A stretch of DNA of 64,000 bases from Jilunia laotingensis. Lineage in GTDB: Bacteria; Bacteroidota; Bacteroidia; Bacteroidales; Bacteroidaceae. Below the pieces are notes generated by a model. That model made no database searches. It had not been told where the DNA came from and saw only the letters and a program-made list of their open reading frames with translations. A program made the translations under genes and the position numbers. The DNA is taken from assembly GCF_014385165.1 (NCBI RefSeq), contig NZ_JACRTF010000001.1:558001-622000 (forward strand), in the 5' to 3' direction. The first letter of the stretch is position 1, and each line of letters begins with the position of its first letter. Shown here piece by piece: positions 25,064-34,551 of this stretch.

Positions 25064-25216
25064 ATGCCTTTATTTTACAGAAGTGAATCATTAAAAATGG
25101 AAAATGAAGATGAAAAAAACGCTTTGGAATACGATTTTGAAAGTTGTGATAGCTATTGCAATCACTATTACCGGAATATTTGGAGGACAAGCGATAATGG
25201 CTTAGCCAACATGTAG
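25064..25216 (+). pseudogene. HU-like DNA-binding gene remnant (deletion scar)
   Basis: After a strong GAGGAGG ribosome site, a 50-codon ORF starts MPLFYRSESLK, the opening typical of Bacteroides HU-like proteins. It then changes to sequence that only mirrors the smalltalk gene in another frame (KNALEYDFESC onward). This looks like a deletion that joined the first codons of an HU-like gene to the next gene. Capsule loci often end with HU-like, amidase and smalltalk genes, so the amidase is probably lost too. The reading is inferred from the first dozen residues. Confidence 0.45.
25110..25205 (+). CDS. Smalltalk-type small membrane peptide
   Basis: This is a 31-residue peptide, MKKTLWNTILKVVIAIAITI continuing to GQAIMA. 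A short basic/aromatic start and one hydrophobic helix match the Bacteroides smalltalk family. An ATG two codons upstream (25104) is also possible. Its function is unknown. It normally follows an N-acetylmuramoyl-alanine amidase, which is missing here. A terminator follows 32 bases later. Confidence 0.75.
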   Translation: MKKTLWNTILKVVIAIAITITGIFGGQAIMA

Positions 25217-25237
25217 CAAAGACTAAGTGTGAACAAA

Positions 25238-25286
25238 AAATCTCCCGGGAGTTTCAAAGAATGAAACTTTCCGGGAGATTTCTTTT
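25238..25286 (+). terminator. Rho-independent terminator of the capsule locus
   Basis: AAATCTCCCGG and CCGGGAGATTT form an 11-bp stem. It continues inward with AGTTTC/GAAACT after a small bulge, and TTCTTTTG follows. It closes the capsule operon and may also serve the opposing GH92 transcript. Confidence 0.88.
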
Positions 25287-25358
25287 GTGACTATATTCCA
25301 CCAAAAGTGTATATACTGTGATTCAGAGAATAGGTACGTAAGTATCCTTTTAGTACTG

Positions 25359-25406
25359 TATCCGACAGAAAAATTTTCTTGGTATAACAAATATCCGACA
25401 GAAAAA
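25359..25406. repeat. 15-bp direct repeat after the GH92 gene
   Basis: TATCCGACAGAAAAA occurs at 25359-25373 and again at 25392-25406, immediately past the GH92 stop codon. No role is evident; it may be a duplication left by an insertion or deletion. Confidence 0.5.
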
Positions 25407-25408
25407 AA

Positions 25409-27733
25409 CTAATTCGACTCAGCCGACAATGAGTAAGGCTTTTCTTCTTCTTTATATTTCCGTTTATTCGGCTTGTCGCTCATTACAAAGCGCAGCTCAC
25501 CACCTTTCACAACATCCGCATGATTCAGATATGCCTTCGTATAAGGTTTGCCATTGAGATAGATAGACTTTACGTATTTATTTGCCGCGGATAGATTTTC
25601 TGCCTTTACCCGGAAGGTATTCCCATCCTCCAACTGCATCTCTATTGAATCGAGTGCCGGAGCCCCCAACACATACTGATCGCTGCCGGGACATACAGGA
25701 TAGAATCCCATCGCTGAAAAGATGTACCAAGCCGACATCTGGCCGCAATCATCATTCCCACACAAGCCATCGATACGGTTCTTATACATTTTATCAAAAA
25801 CCTCCCGGATGCGTTCTGCCGTCTTCCAAGGTTGGGAAGTCCACATATATAAATAAGGAACGTGATGGCTCGGCTCGTTACCATGAACATAACTGCCTAA
25901 AATTCCTTCTGCCGTTACATCCTCGGTATGTTCATAAGCCTCAGCAGGGAGATCTTCCGTAAAGAGGCGATCGAGGCGTTTCACAAATTCCTTATCACCG
26001 CCCATACAAGAGATTAACCCTTTGACATCATGAGGCACGAAGAATGAATAATTCAGGGAGTTCCCTTCAATAAATCCTTGTCCGTGAGTATCGTACAGGT
26101 TGAAGTCCTTCTTCCAGCTTCCATCAGTGTAACGGGGAGATACATAACCGGTTGCCGGATTGAACATCTTCTTATAGTTCATCGCTCTCTCCTTATAACG
26201 GTCGGCTACCTCCTTATTCCCCATCGCTTTTGCCAGATGATAGATCGTCCAGTCATCATAAGCATATTCTAAGGTAATGGAAGCGGCACTCTGGTTCTCT
26301 TCCAAGGGTACATATCCCAATTTCATATACGAAGCAATCCCATCATAATAAGATAAAGTGGAACTGTTCAACATAGCTTCCAATGCCTGTCCATTATCCA
26401 ATACAATCCCTTTCGTTATACCGTCCGACAAAAGCGACACGGCATGATAACCGATCATGCACCAGTTTTCATTTCCCATATGCGACCATATTGGAAGGGC
26501 TTTATGCACACTTTGCCCATAATGCTTCATCAAAGAACCGAGCATATCCTTGCTTTTCCGTGCATCCATCAGGTTGAACAGCGGATGAAGTGCCCGGAAT
26601 GTATCCCACAAGGAGAACACGGTATAGTTTGTAAATCCGTCTGCCTGGTGAACATTTCTATCCAACCCGCGGTAAGCACCGTCAACGTCCATATAAACGG
26701 AAGGATTGATCATCGTATGATATAAAGAGGTGTAGAAACTGGTCTTGATATCTTCATCACCTTCAGCCTTTATGACAGAAAGCGCTTTCTCCCATTTTTC
26801 AGTTGCCAGCGCACAAAGTTCGTTGAATGATTTCCCGGCAGTTTCCGCGCGGAGATTCTTCAATGCGCCATCGGTACTAACGGCAGAGAGCGCCACTTTT
26901 ACTTCCAAAGGAGTGCCATCGGACATATCGAATACAAAATAGGTCTTAAGTTTTCTGCCTGCCATATCCGGAAAGTCATGTTCCATATCGAATCTGCGCC
27001 AGAATCCTTTATATACGCTTTTATCGCTTACGTCTTTCCCTCCATATCGAAGTATAGGGCGGGAAAAAGAGATGGCGAAATAAACCTGATTCATACGCGC
27101 CCATCCGTTCGTTATCCGGCAACCGGTCAACAAGGTGTCATTCTCTACCCGTAAATTACTCCATAGCACTTTTCCATCATAGTTATAGATACCATGATCC
27201 AAGTCGATAATCACATTTCCTTCTCCTGCCGGATAGGTGTATTTATGAATACCTACACGCTCGGTAGCCGTCAATTCCGCTTTTACTCCGTAATCATCAA
27301 GAAAGGCGGAATAATATCCCGGACGGGATACTTCGTTCTCATGCCGATAAGCCGAACGGTAGCCTGAACGGGTGTCTTCCTTCACTCCCGGATTCAACTG
27401 TATCGCACCGACAGTAGGCATCAGTAGGATATCTCCCAAATCGGAATGCCCCGTACCATTCATGTGGGTATGGCTGAAACCAACGATAGACTCATCCTCA
27501 TATTGATAACCGGCACAATAACGATAGGCATCCTTCTGGTACACCCCGCCCACATTGTGCGGGATCGTATCCGTATCGGGACTTAGTTGCACACTCCCAT
27601 GCGGAACACAAGCACCGGGAAAAGTATGTCCCATGTCTTTCGTTCCAATCAATGGATTCACATAATCTGTCAGTTTCTGGGCTTGCGCGGACAAGCAGAG
27701 CAGTCCGGTGGCAATTAGCAAAATTCGTCTCAT
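25409..27733 (-). CDS. GH92 family alpha-mannosidase
   Basis: This is a 774-residue exported enzyme. The signal peptide covers about residues 1-18 (RRILLIATGLLCLSAQAQ). Family 92 motifs include YVNPLIGTKDMGHTFPGACV, GFSHTHMNGTGHSDLGD near residue 90, and the catalytic C-terminal signature GNDDCGQMSAWYIFSAMGFY near residue 680. GH92 enzymes are Ca2+-dependent exo-alpha-mannosidases that trim host N-glycans and yeast mannan. No SusC/SusD pair is nearby, so it stands outside a usual polysaccharide utilisation locus. It is probably periplasmic; no lipobox Cys is seen after the signal. The length is normal. Confidence 0.95.
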   Translation of the reverse strand: MRRILLIATGLLCLSAQAQKLTDYVNPLIGTKDMGHTFPGACVPHGSVQLSPDTDTIPHNVGGVYQKDAYRYCAGYQYEDESIVGFSHTHMNGTGHSDLGDILLMPTVGAIQLNPGVKEDTRSGYRSAYRHENEVSRPGYYSAFLDDYGVKAELTATERVGIHKYTYPAGEGNVIIDLDHGIYNYDGKVLWSNLRVENDTLLTGCRITNGWARMNQVYFAISFSRPILRYGGKDVSDKSVYKGFWRRFDMEHDFPDMAGRKLKTYFVFDMSDGTPLEVKVALSAVSTDGALKNLRAETAGKSFNELCALATEKWEKALSVIKAEGDEDIKTSFYTSLYHTMINPSVYMDVDGAYRGLDRNVHQADGFTNYTVFSLWDTFRALHPLFNLMDARKSKDMLGSLMKHYGQSVHKALPIWSHMGNENWCMIGYHAVSLLSDGITKGIVLDNGQALEAMLNSSTLSYYDGIASYMKLGYVPLEENQSAASITLEYAYDDWTIYHLAKAMGNKEVADRYKERAMNYKKMFNPATGYVSPRYTDGSWKKDFNLYDTHGQGFIEGNSLNYSFFVPHDVKGLISCMGGDKEFVKRLDRLFTEDLPAEAYEHTEDVTAEGILGSYVHGNEPSHHVPYLYMWTSQPWKTAERIREVFDKMYKNRIDGLCGNDDCGQMSAWYIFSAMGFYPVCPGSDQYVLGAPALDSIEMQLEDGNTFRVKAENLSAANKYVKSIYLNGKPYTKAYLNHADVVKGGELRFVMSDKPNKRKYKEEEKPYSLSAESN

Positions 27734-27800
27734 AGTTTTGTCATTTTATCCGGCGAATATACAAATAAAATGAGGAGCAAGGCAAGAACAGGATATAAAA

Positions 27801-27830
27801 AAAGAGGCACAAATATTCTTGCACCTCTTT
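27801..27830 (-). terminator. Probable terminator after the acidic hypothetical gene
   Basis: AAAGAGG at 27801-27807 pairs with CCTCTTT at 27824-27830. A run of plus-strand A lies just before it, giving T residues on the minus strand. It ends the dnaE-trx side transcription unit. Confidence 0.5.
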
Positions 27831-27858
27831 CAATTGTATTATTAAAGTCTGGAAACGG

Positions 27859-28194
27859 TTATTCTACTTGCCCCAAAGAATTTCCATACTCCATTTCTCC
27901 TTGCACAACAAACAGGATTTCTTCAGGATCGTACTCTCCCATCTCGTCCTTCTTGCTTTCCGTCACAATGTAGTCAACTACTTTATCCAAGTCGATATCT
28001 ACATATCCTTCTTCATCGGGCTGTGCGTCCAGTATACCACTCTCGGAGTAGTATTCATCGATCAGGTCGAGGAAATAGTAGAACTCATCATCGGAGAACT
28101 TTTCCTTCAGTTCCTGAGGCAAATAATTTTTGATGAACTCGATGGTCTTTTCGTCATCGGCATCAGCGAGTAAAAAATCGTCTTCCAGTCCCAT
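27859..28194 (-). CDS. Conserved acidic hypothetical protein
   Basis: This is a 111-residue, strongly acidic, probably soluble protein (MGLEDDFLLADADDEKTIEF, SDDEFYYFLDLIDEYY, EEGYVDIDLDKVVDYIV). There is no signal peptide or membrane segment. I recognise it only as a conserved Bacteroides protein and cannot name a family. It follows the thioredoxin gene after 28 bases on the same strand, so the two are likely co-transcribed. Confidence 0.7.
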   Translation of the reverse strand: MGLEDDFLLADADDEKTIEFIKNYLPQELKEKFSDDEFYYFLDLIDEYYSESGILDAQPDEEGYVDIDLDKVVDYIVTESKKDEMGEYDPEEILFVVQGEMEYGNSLGQVE

Positions 28195-28222
28195 AGTTCT
28201 TAATTTAATTATTATTGAAAGC

Positions 28223-28537
28223 TTATAGTAATTTCTTCACTTTCTCTTCAAATACAGATTTAGCAGCAGACCCAACCTGTTTGTCTACCAGATTACCATC
28301 CTTGAAGAACAGTACGGTCGGAATGTTGCGGATACCGTACTCGGCAGCCATATCACCATTTTCGTCAATATCGCATTTACCGATAAGCACTTTTCCTTCA
28401 TACTCTTCTGCCAACTCGGAGATGAAACCGCCTACTACCTTACAAGGACCACACCAAGGAGCCCAAAAGTCAACAACAACCGGTTTTCCTTCGGCAATAA
28501 TTTCCTGATAGTTGCTGTCTTTAAATTCAAAAGCCAT
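28223..28537 (-). CDS. trxA: Thioredoxin
   Basis: This 104-residue thioredoxin has the active site WCGPC (C29 and C32) in VVDFWAPWCGPCKV. The cis-Pro region is GIRNIPTVLFFKDG near residue 70. There is no signal peptide, so it acts in the cytoplasm as a disulfide reductase. It lies about 104 bases downstream of dnaE on the same strand. A TAAATTTG box in the gap could be its own -7 element, but the -33 spacing is poor. Confidence 0.95.
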   Translation of the reverse strand: MAFEFKDSNYQEIIAEGKPVVVDFWAPWCGPCKVVGGFISELAEEYEGKVLIGKCDIDENGDMAAEYGIRNIPTVLFFKDGNLVDKQVGSAAKSVFEEKVKKLL

Positions 28538-28641
28538 AATTATAAATAGTTTAATATTAGAAATTAATAGTCAAGAGGCATAGGCTCAAATTTACTTTCA
28601 CATTTCTGCCACAACCTCTTTTGTTTACGTTGCAAATATAC

Positions 28642-31600
28642 TTAATTAATTCGAAACTCCAGTTCGGGACGCTCTTTTAAATAAGTAATCAAATCTTTTC
28701 CAACCGACAATTTCACCGGACGGGATATCAGGTCGACATGCATCTTCTCATCCTTATCCATCACTTTGAAATACAATTCCGTGTTTCCGAGGTGTTCTTT
28801 CGTCAGTGATGACAATTCGGCTACCAAAGCGGAATTCAATACCGACAAAGGAATGAGTATCGTAATTTTCTCGATCAGCTTCTCCTTGACATCCGGCAAC
28901 AACTCCATAGAGGTTATCTTAATGTCCAATTCTTCAGGACGCCACTGTTTGGGCTGGCAGCGTGCCTTGATAAATAAGAAAGTCCCTTCTCCGAGATACC
29001 CCTGATAAGTCACCCAATCATTTCCGAAAAACGGCAGCTCCACCGAACCCGAATAGTCTTCTATCTTTGCAATACCATAGGGATTGCCGTTCTTGCTGAT
29101 TCCCCGGCGAACACTAGTCACAATGCCCCCCATCGTTATTTCGCGTCCGGCTAAAGCAGCTTTGTCTTCCAATTCCGCCATGCGTGTGTTACAAACATGA
29201 TCCAAGACAATGGAATATTCATCCAGCGGATGCGCTGAAAGGTAGATTCCCACCAAGTCCCTTTCTTTATTCAGGCGCTCCAAATCCCCCCAACGTTCGG
29301 CAGGAAGAATCTCGGGAGTGGCGATATCGATCACATTTTCACCGCCAAACAGGGAATTGACGGCAGCAGATTTATCCGTCTGGTAACGGTTACCATACCG
29401 CATCAGGGTTTCAAGGAAGAGTTCTCCCTTCGAATTGACTGCAAAGAATTGCTCTCGTTTCAATTCCGGGAAACTATCAAAACCGCCCGATAAAGCCAGG
29501 CATTCCATATTTTTCTTATTACAAGCATTCAGGTTGACACGTTGTACAAAGTCGAATATGCCGGTAAACGGCCCATTCTTCTGTCGTTCTTCCATGATGC
29601 TCTGTACGGCAGACTCTCCCACTCCCTTCACGGCTCCCAAACCGAAACGGATATTGCCGTGCTTGTTTACCGTGAACTTCAGATTACTTTCGTTCACATC
29701 CGGTCCAAGTACCTGAATGCCCATCGCCTTACATTCGTCCATCAGCTTGGTAATATCCGTGATGTTGGACAAACTTCGACTCATGACAGCAGCCATGTAT
29801 TCCGAAGGATAATTGGCTTTCAGGTAAGCAGTCTGATATGCCACCCACGAATAACAAGTCGCGTGTGATTTATTGAACGCATAAGAAGCAAACTTCTCCC
29901 AGTCAGTCCAGATCTTCTCCAGTACCTTCGGGTCATGACCGTTTTTACGTCCTCCTTCGATAAACTTCGGTTTCATATGATCCAGCTTATCACGGAGCTT
30001 CTTACCCATGGCTTTACGCAAAGCGTCAGATTCACCACGTGTAAAGTCTGCCAACAGACGTGACAAGAGCATGACCTGTTCCTGATACACCGTGATGCCG
30101 TAGGTATCTTTCAGGTATTTCTCCATCACCGGGATATCATATTCGATCGGCTTCCGCCCGTGTTTACGGTCGATAAAGTCGGGGATATAATCCATCGGTC
30201 CCGGTCGGTAAAGGGCGTTCATGGCAATCAAGTCCTCGAAAGTAGAAGGTTGCAACTCACGAAGGTATTTTTGCATGCCGGCAGATTCAAACTGGAACGT
30301 ACCGATGGTGCGTCCGTCACTATATAATTTATAAGTAGCCGGATCGTTTATGTCGATTTTATCAACATCCAATTCAAGCCCCCTGCTCAAGCGTATATTC
30401 TCGACAGCTTCTTTGATGATAGATAAAGTTTTCAGTCCGAGAAAGTCCATCTTTATCAGCCCGGTATCCTCGATCACCGAACCTTCATACTGCGTCACCA
30501 GCATCTTTTCGCCTGTTTCTTTATCATCTGCGGTACTTACAGGTACCCAGTCGGTGATATCATCCCGGCAGATGATCGTTCCGCAGGCATGCACACCCGT
30601 CCCCCGCACATTGCCTTCCAACATAAGCGCATATTTCAGCGTATCCCTTGTCAACGGGTCGGGAGATGCCTCGGCAGCTTGCAGTTCCGGAACGTAATCT
30701 ATTGCATTCCGCAAGTTCAACTTCTTATCAGGGATTTTATCGGGTACGAGCTTTGCCAACCGATCCGATTCGGATAGCGGTAACTTCTGAACGCGTGCAA
30801 CGTCTTTAATGGCAAGTTTCGTAGCCATCGTACCATAGGTGATGATATGGGCAACCTTCTCCTGACCATATTTATTCGTCACCCAACGCAACACTTCTCC
30901 ACGGCCGTCATCATCAAAATCCACATCGATATCAGGTAAGGAGATACGGTCGGGATTGAGGAAACGTTCAAACAGCAAATCGTACTGTATCGGGTCGATT
31001 TTCGTAATTCCGAGACAGTAAGCCACTGCCGAACCGGCAGCCGATCCACGTCCGGGACCCACAGATACGCCCAGCTCCTTCCGTGCAGCATTGATAAAGT
31101 CCTGCACGATGAGGAAGTATCCCGGGAACCCCATTGTCTTCATGATGTGCAGTTCGAAGATTATTCGTTCACGGACTTCATCGGACAAAGGATCGCCATA
31201 CAAGGCCTTGGCTCCATCGAAAGCCAGTTTTTTGAGGTAATCCGCCTCCAACTTAATACGATATAGCTTATCATAGCCACCCAACCGCTTGATCTTCGCT
31301 TTCGCATCATCTTCGCTCAATACTACATTCCCATTCTCATCGCGGGTGAATTCATTAAAAAGATCTTCTTCCGTATATTTTTGTCGGTATCCCTCTTCCG
31401 TACCGAATTCCTCGGGAATGGCAAAAGTCGGCATGATAGGTGCATGATCGATGGAATAATATTCCACCTTATCGAGAATCTCCAGTGTATTACTCAAGGC
31501 TTCGGGCACATCAGCGAAGAGTTCGTTCATCTCTTCACGAGTCTTCATCCACTCCTGTTTGGTATAGAGCATACGCTTCGGATCATCCAAATCCTTGCCC

Positions 31601-32439
31601 GTACTCAAACAGATCAGGCGGTCGTGCGCCTCGGCATGTTCCGCATTGACAAAATGTACATCATTCGTACAAATCAGTTTGATATTGTACTTCTTCGCAT
31701 ACTCTACCAGATGTTTATTGACGTTCACCTGTAGAGGATAGGCTTCATGATTGGCACGAGGCGTGGTTGCCTTATGCCGTTGCAATTCCAGGTAATAGTC
31801 GTCACCGAAAAGATTCTTATACCATTGAATGGTTTCTTCCGCCTCATCAAGCAAACCCTGAGTGATCTTTTTCGGAACTTCGCCTCCCAGACATGCCGAA
31901 CAAATAATCAAGCCCTCATGATATTTCTGCAACTCGTTCCGGTCGGTACGCGGACGCATATAATACCCCTCCGTCCATGCTCTGGAGACAAGCTTTATCA
32001 GGTTATGATAACCTTTTTCATTCTTGGCAAGTACAATCAGGTGATAACCGCTTTGGTCGGCTTTCCCCTCCTTTTTATCCATTGTGCGGCGTGCCACATA
32101 CATTTCACAACCGATAATCGGTTTGAATAATTTAGCTTCCGCTTCCGCTATCTTTGCTTTGCAGGCAGCTATTTCCGCTTCTTTATCCTCGCATTGCACT
32201 TCACCGGCCTCTATGGCGGCAAGACGCTTTTTCTGATCTTTTATTTCACCCTTCGGGCCTCCGTTCTTCTTATTGACATAATTAGTGAACTCCTTGATAG
32301 CGAACATGTTTCCATGATCTGTCACGGCAATGCCCTTCATCCCATTCTTCATGGCTTTATCGACCAATGCACTCACGCTGGCCTGACCATCCAGAAGGGA
32401 GTACTGGGTATGGACATGTAAATGAACGAAATCCTGCAT
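28642..32439 (-). CDS. dnaE: DNA polymerase III subunit alpha
   Basis: This 1265-residue replicative polymerase carries an N-terminal PHP domain (VHLHVHTQYSLLDGQASVSA). The palm motifs include VGPGRGSAAGSAVAYCLGI and the catalytic PDIDVDFDDDGRGEV near residue 500. It also has thumb/fingers sequences such as YRPGPMDYIPDFI and C-terminal helix-hairpin-helix and OB-fold regions (GIVTSVRRGISKNGNPYGIA). An unusual charged segment near residues 60-115 (KKNGGPKGEIKDQKKRLAAI) interrupts the PHP region. It resembles an insertion common in Bacteroidota DnaE, but I cannot confirm that. It is a DnaE1-type core enzyme. Confidence 0.96.
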   Translation of the reverse strand: MQDFVHLHVHTQYSLLDGQASVSALVDKAMKNGMKGIAVTDHGNMFAIKEFTNYVNKKNGGPKGEIKDQKKRLAAIEAGEVQCEDKEAEIAACKAKIAEAEAKLFKPIIGCEMYVARRTMDKKEGKADQSGYHLIVLAKNEKGYHNLIKLVSRAWTEGYYMRPRTDRNELQKYHEGLIICSACLGGEVPKKITQGLLDEAEETIQWYKNLFGDDYYLELQRHKATTPRANHEAYPLQVNVNKHLVEYAKKYNIKLICTNDVHFVNAEHAEAHDRLICLSTGKDLDDPKRMLYTKQEWMKTREEMNELFADVPEALSNTLEILDKVEYYSIDHAPIMPTFAIPEEFGTEEGYRQKYTEEDLFNEFTRDENGNVVLSEDDAKAKIKRLGGYDKLYRIKLEADYLKKLAFDGAKALYGDPLSDEVRERIIFELHIMKTMGFPGYFLIVQDFINAARKELGVSVGPGRGSAAGSAVAYCLGITKIDPIQYDLLFERFLNPDRISLPDIDVDFDDDGRGEVLRWVTNKYGQEKVAHIITYGTMATKLAIKDVARVQKLPLSESDRLAKLVPDKIPDKKLNLRNAIDYVPELQAAEASPDPLTRDTLKYALMLEGNVRGTGVHACGTIICRDDITDWVPVSTADDKETGEKMLVTQYEGSVIEDTGLIKMDFLGLKTLSIIKEAVENIRLSRGLELDVDKIDINDPATYKLYSDGRTIGTFQFESAGMQKYLRELQPSTFEDLIAMNALYRPGPMDYIPDFIDRKHGRKPIEYDIPVMEKYLKDTYGITVYQEQVMLLSRLLADFTRGESDALRKAMGKKLRDKLDHMKPKFIEGGRKNGHDPKVLEKIWTDWEKFASYAFNKSHATCYSWVAYQTAYLKANYPSEYMAAVMSRSLSNITDITKLMDECKAMGIQVLGPDVNESNLKFTVNKHGNIRFGLGAVKGVGESAVQSIMEERQKNGPFTGIFDFVQRVNLNACNKKNMECLALSGGFDSFPELKREQFFAVNSKGELFLETLMRYGNRYQTDKSAAVNSLFGGENVIDIATPEILPAERWGDLERLNKERDLVGIYLSAHPLDEYSIVLDHVCNTRMAELEDKAALAGREITMGGIVTSVRRGISKNGNPYGIAKIEDYSGSVELPFFGNDWVTYQGYLGEGTFLFIKARCQPKQWRPEELDIKITSMELLPDVKEKLIEKITILIPLSVLNSALVAELSSLTKEHLGNTELYFKVMDKDEKMHVDLISRPVKLSVGKDLITYLKERPELEFRIN

Positions 32440-32466
32440 ATTAATTGATTAATGATTTTTGAGCGA

Positions 32467-32498
32467 TAAAAGTACAACCTCTTGGGGTTACTAACAAA
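32467..32498 (-). promoter_or_regulatory. Likely dnaE promoter
   Basis: On the minus strand TTTG (32498-32495) and TACTTTTA (32474-32467) are 20 bases apart. This is one mismatch and one base from the Bacteroides consensus, 28 bases before the dnaE start. Confidence 0.55.
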
Positions 32499-32546
32499 AA
32501 TAATATCTAAAAAGTTATGAACAGAATCATTTCTCCCTTCATTTAC

Positions 32547-32577
32547 TTGTGGGATTTTCAAATTAACTATATTTTTG
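32547..32577 (+). promoter_or_regulatory. Likely psd promoter
   Basis: TTG at 32547-32549 and TATTTTTG at 32570-32577 have a 20-base spacer. The -7 box matches TAnnTTTG exactly. It ends 26 bases before the psd start at 32604 and diverges from dnaE. Confidence 0.6.
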
Positions 32578-32603
32578 CAGACAATTATCATCATATAGCA
32601 CAC

Positions 32604-33290
32604 ATGGGTCGACTAAAGAAATTAAAAAAGATACGCATCCACCGGGAAGGAACACACATTCTATGGGGAAGCTTTTTCCTGCTGCTACTCATTAATGCGG
32701 CCTTTTACTGGGGGATTGATTGCAAAATTCCATTCTATCTGGTAGCTTTGACCAGTATCATTGTCTACGGATTGATGATGAACTTCTTTCGGTGTCCCAT
32801 CCGCCTCTTCGGAGAAGATACAGAGAAGATCGTCGTAGCACCCGCTGATGGGAAAATCGTTGTTATCGAAGAGGTGGACGAGCATGAATATTTCCACGAC
32901 CGCCGGATTATGGTATCCATTTTCATGAGTATACTAAACGTGCATGCCAATTGGTATCCAGTAGACGGAACAGTCAAAATGGTATCGCACCATAACGGGA
33001 AATTCATGAAAGCGTGGCTACCGAAAGCAAGTACAGAAAACGAACGTTCGACGATCGTCATCGAGACTCCCGAAGGAGTGGAAATCCTTACCCGCCAGAT
33101 AGCCGGAGCCATGGCACGGCGCATCGTCACTTATGCCGAAGTGGGTGAAGAATGTTATATAGACGAACACATGGGATTCATCAAATTCGGTTCTCGTGTA
33201 GATGTATATCTCCCGTTAGGAACAGAAATATGTGTTTCAATGGGACAATTAACTACCGGCAATCAGACCGTCATCGCCAAACTGAAATAA
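32604..33290 (+). CDS. psd: Phosphatidylserine decarboxylase
   Basis: It has 228 residues from [18 protein letters not shown]. The frame opens earlier (32517), but that part overlaps the promoter. One or two hydrophobic segments lie near the N-terminus. [26 protein letters not shown] and the C-terminal [15 protein letters not shown] mark the short archaeal/Bacteroidota-type Psd. The Gly-Ser in KFGSRV is the self-cleavage site that makes the pyruvoyl cofactor. It converts phosphatidylserine to phosphatidylethanolamine at the inner membrane. The next gene, pssA, makes its substrate and follows after 10 bases. Confidence 0.93.
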   Translation: MGRLKKLKKIRIHREGTHILWGSFFLLLLINAAFYWGIDCKIPFYLVALTSIIVYGLMMNFFRCPIRLFGEDTEKIVVAPADGKIVVIEEVDEHEYFHDRRIMVSIFMSILNVHANWYPVDGTVKMVSHHNGKFMKAWLPKASTENERSTIVIETPEGVEILTRQIAGAMARRIVTYAEVGEECYIDEHMGFIKFGSRVDVYLPLGTEICVSMGQLTTGNQTVIAKLK

Positions 33291-33300
33291 ACAAACCATA

Positions 33301-34008
33301 ATGACAAATTCCATCAAGAGACATATTCCGAATACTGTTACCTGCCTGAACCTGTTTTCCGGTTGTATAGCCTGCTTTATGGCTTTCCAAGCCCGTTACG
33401 AGTTGGCACTTACCTTTATTATATTAAGTGCTGTATTCGACTTCTTCGATGGAATGCTGGCACGTGTACTCCATGCATTTTCTCCTATCGGCAAAGATCT
33501 CGACTCCCTTGCCGATGACATCAGCTTCGGAGCCGCGCCCTCATTTGTAGTATTCTCTTTATTCAAAGAGATGCATTATCCGGGAAGCATGGAATGGCTT
33601 GCTCCTTATTTGCCTTATGCCGCTTTCCTGATTTCCGTCTTTTCTGCCTTACGATTGGCTAAATTCAACAACGATACCCGCCAGACCAGTTCGTTTATCG
33701 GACTTCCGGTTCCGGCAAACGCTCTGTTTTGGGGAGCTTTGACAGTAGGTGCGCACGATTTCCTCATTTCTCCTGCCTGCAATCCCTTCTATCTTCTAGT
33801 GGTAGTACTTTTATTTTCATGGTTGTTGGTATCCGAAATACCGATGTTCTCATTGAAGTTCAAAAATCTTTCCTGGAAAGACAACAAAGTTAGTTTTATA
33901 TTCCTTATCGTCTGTATTCCTTTGCTTATTTTCCTTGGAATTAGTGGATTCTCAGCAGTAATCGTATGGTATATCATACTTTCACTTTTTACAAGAAAAA
34001 ATAAATAA
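33301..34008 (+). CDS. pssA: CDP-diacylglycerol--serine O-phosphatidyltransferase
   Basis: This is a 235-residue membrane enzyme. The CDP-alcohol phosphatidyltransferase motif is complete in DFFDGMLARVLHAFSPIGKD followed by LDSLADD (DG-x2-AR-x8-G-x3-D-x3-D). The N-terminus has IPNTVTCLNLFSGCIACF, and several membrane helices follow. It makes phosphatidylserine from CDP-diacylglycerol and serine, the step before Psd. The two genes form an operon with the DUF4834 gene 62 bases downstream. Confidence 0.94.
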   Translation: MTNSIKRHIPNTVTCLNLFSGCIACFMAFQARYELALTFIILSAVFDFFDGMLARVLHAFSPIGKDLDSLADDISFGAAPSFVVFSLFKEMHYPGSMEWLAPYLPYAAFLISVFSALRLAKFNNDTRQTSSFIGLPVPANALFWGALTVGAHDFLISPACNPFYLLVVVLLFSWLLVSEIPMFSLKFKNLSWKDNKVSFIFLIVCIPLLIFLGISGFSAVIVWYIILSLFTRKNK

Positions 34009-34070
34009 ACAATCCTTTTGGCACGTTTGTTGTAGAGTAAGTTTCAAACAACGTATAAAACTAATAGTCC

Positions 34071-34358
34071 ATGTTTCACCTTTTAGGATTTTTATTCATT
34101 ATCATCATAGCCGTATTAATCATCGGTGTTGCTATAGTAGGCACTTTCCTAAGGACTATCTTTGGATTGGGACGCCGCACTTCCTCTCATCAACAAACTT
34201 ACCAACGATCATCGCCTCATCAGGAATCGTCAGATTGGCAGAATATAGATACTGGAGAAGTACCTGAAGACGCTCCTAAAGAGCCACGCACCAAAAGACA
34301 GCATAAAAAGATATTTGCAAAAGACGAAGGAGAATATGTCGATTTTGAAGAAATATAA
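34071..34358 (+). CDS. DUF4834 family small membrane protein
   Basis: This is a 95-residue protein. The hydrophobic N-terminal helix (LLGFLFIIIIAVLIIGVAIV) is followed by FLRTIFGLGRR, a Ser/Gln-rich linker and a charged end (AKDEGEYVDFEEI). This plan matches DUF4834, a Bacteroidota family of unknown role that often follows pssA. It is the last gene before a convergent intergenic region. Confidence 0.82.
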   Translation: MFHLLGFLFIIIIAVLIIGVAIVGTFLRTIFGLGRRTSSHQQTYQRSSPHQESSDWQNIDTGEVPEDAPKEPRTKRQHKKIFAKDEGEYVDFEEI

Positions 34359-34551
34359 ACCTGCCAAATCGCCAACATTCATTCTTCTCTCTCTCTTCAT
34401 TTCTAATTTTCAGAAAGCAGAAAAGTGATCTGATTGCCAACCGTTATTTTGTAAATAATAGTGCTTCTGCCCACATAAAACAGTTTTCCGGCACATGGAT
34501 ACGGATTAAAATTTCAAACAACTGATAATCAAAATTTTATAAAGCAAGTTT

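Noticed and set aside
25359..25406. Target-site duplication of an insertion sequence
   Set aside because: The 15-bp repeat is only 33 bases apart (start to start) and nothing element-like lies between the copies.
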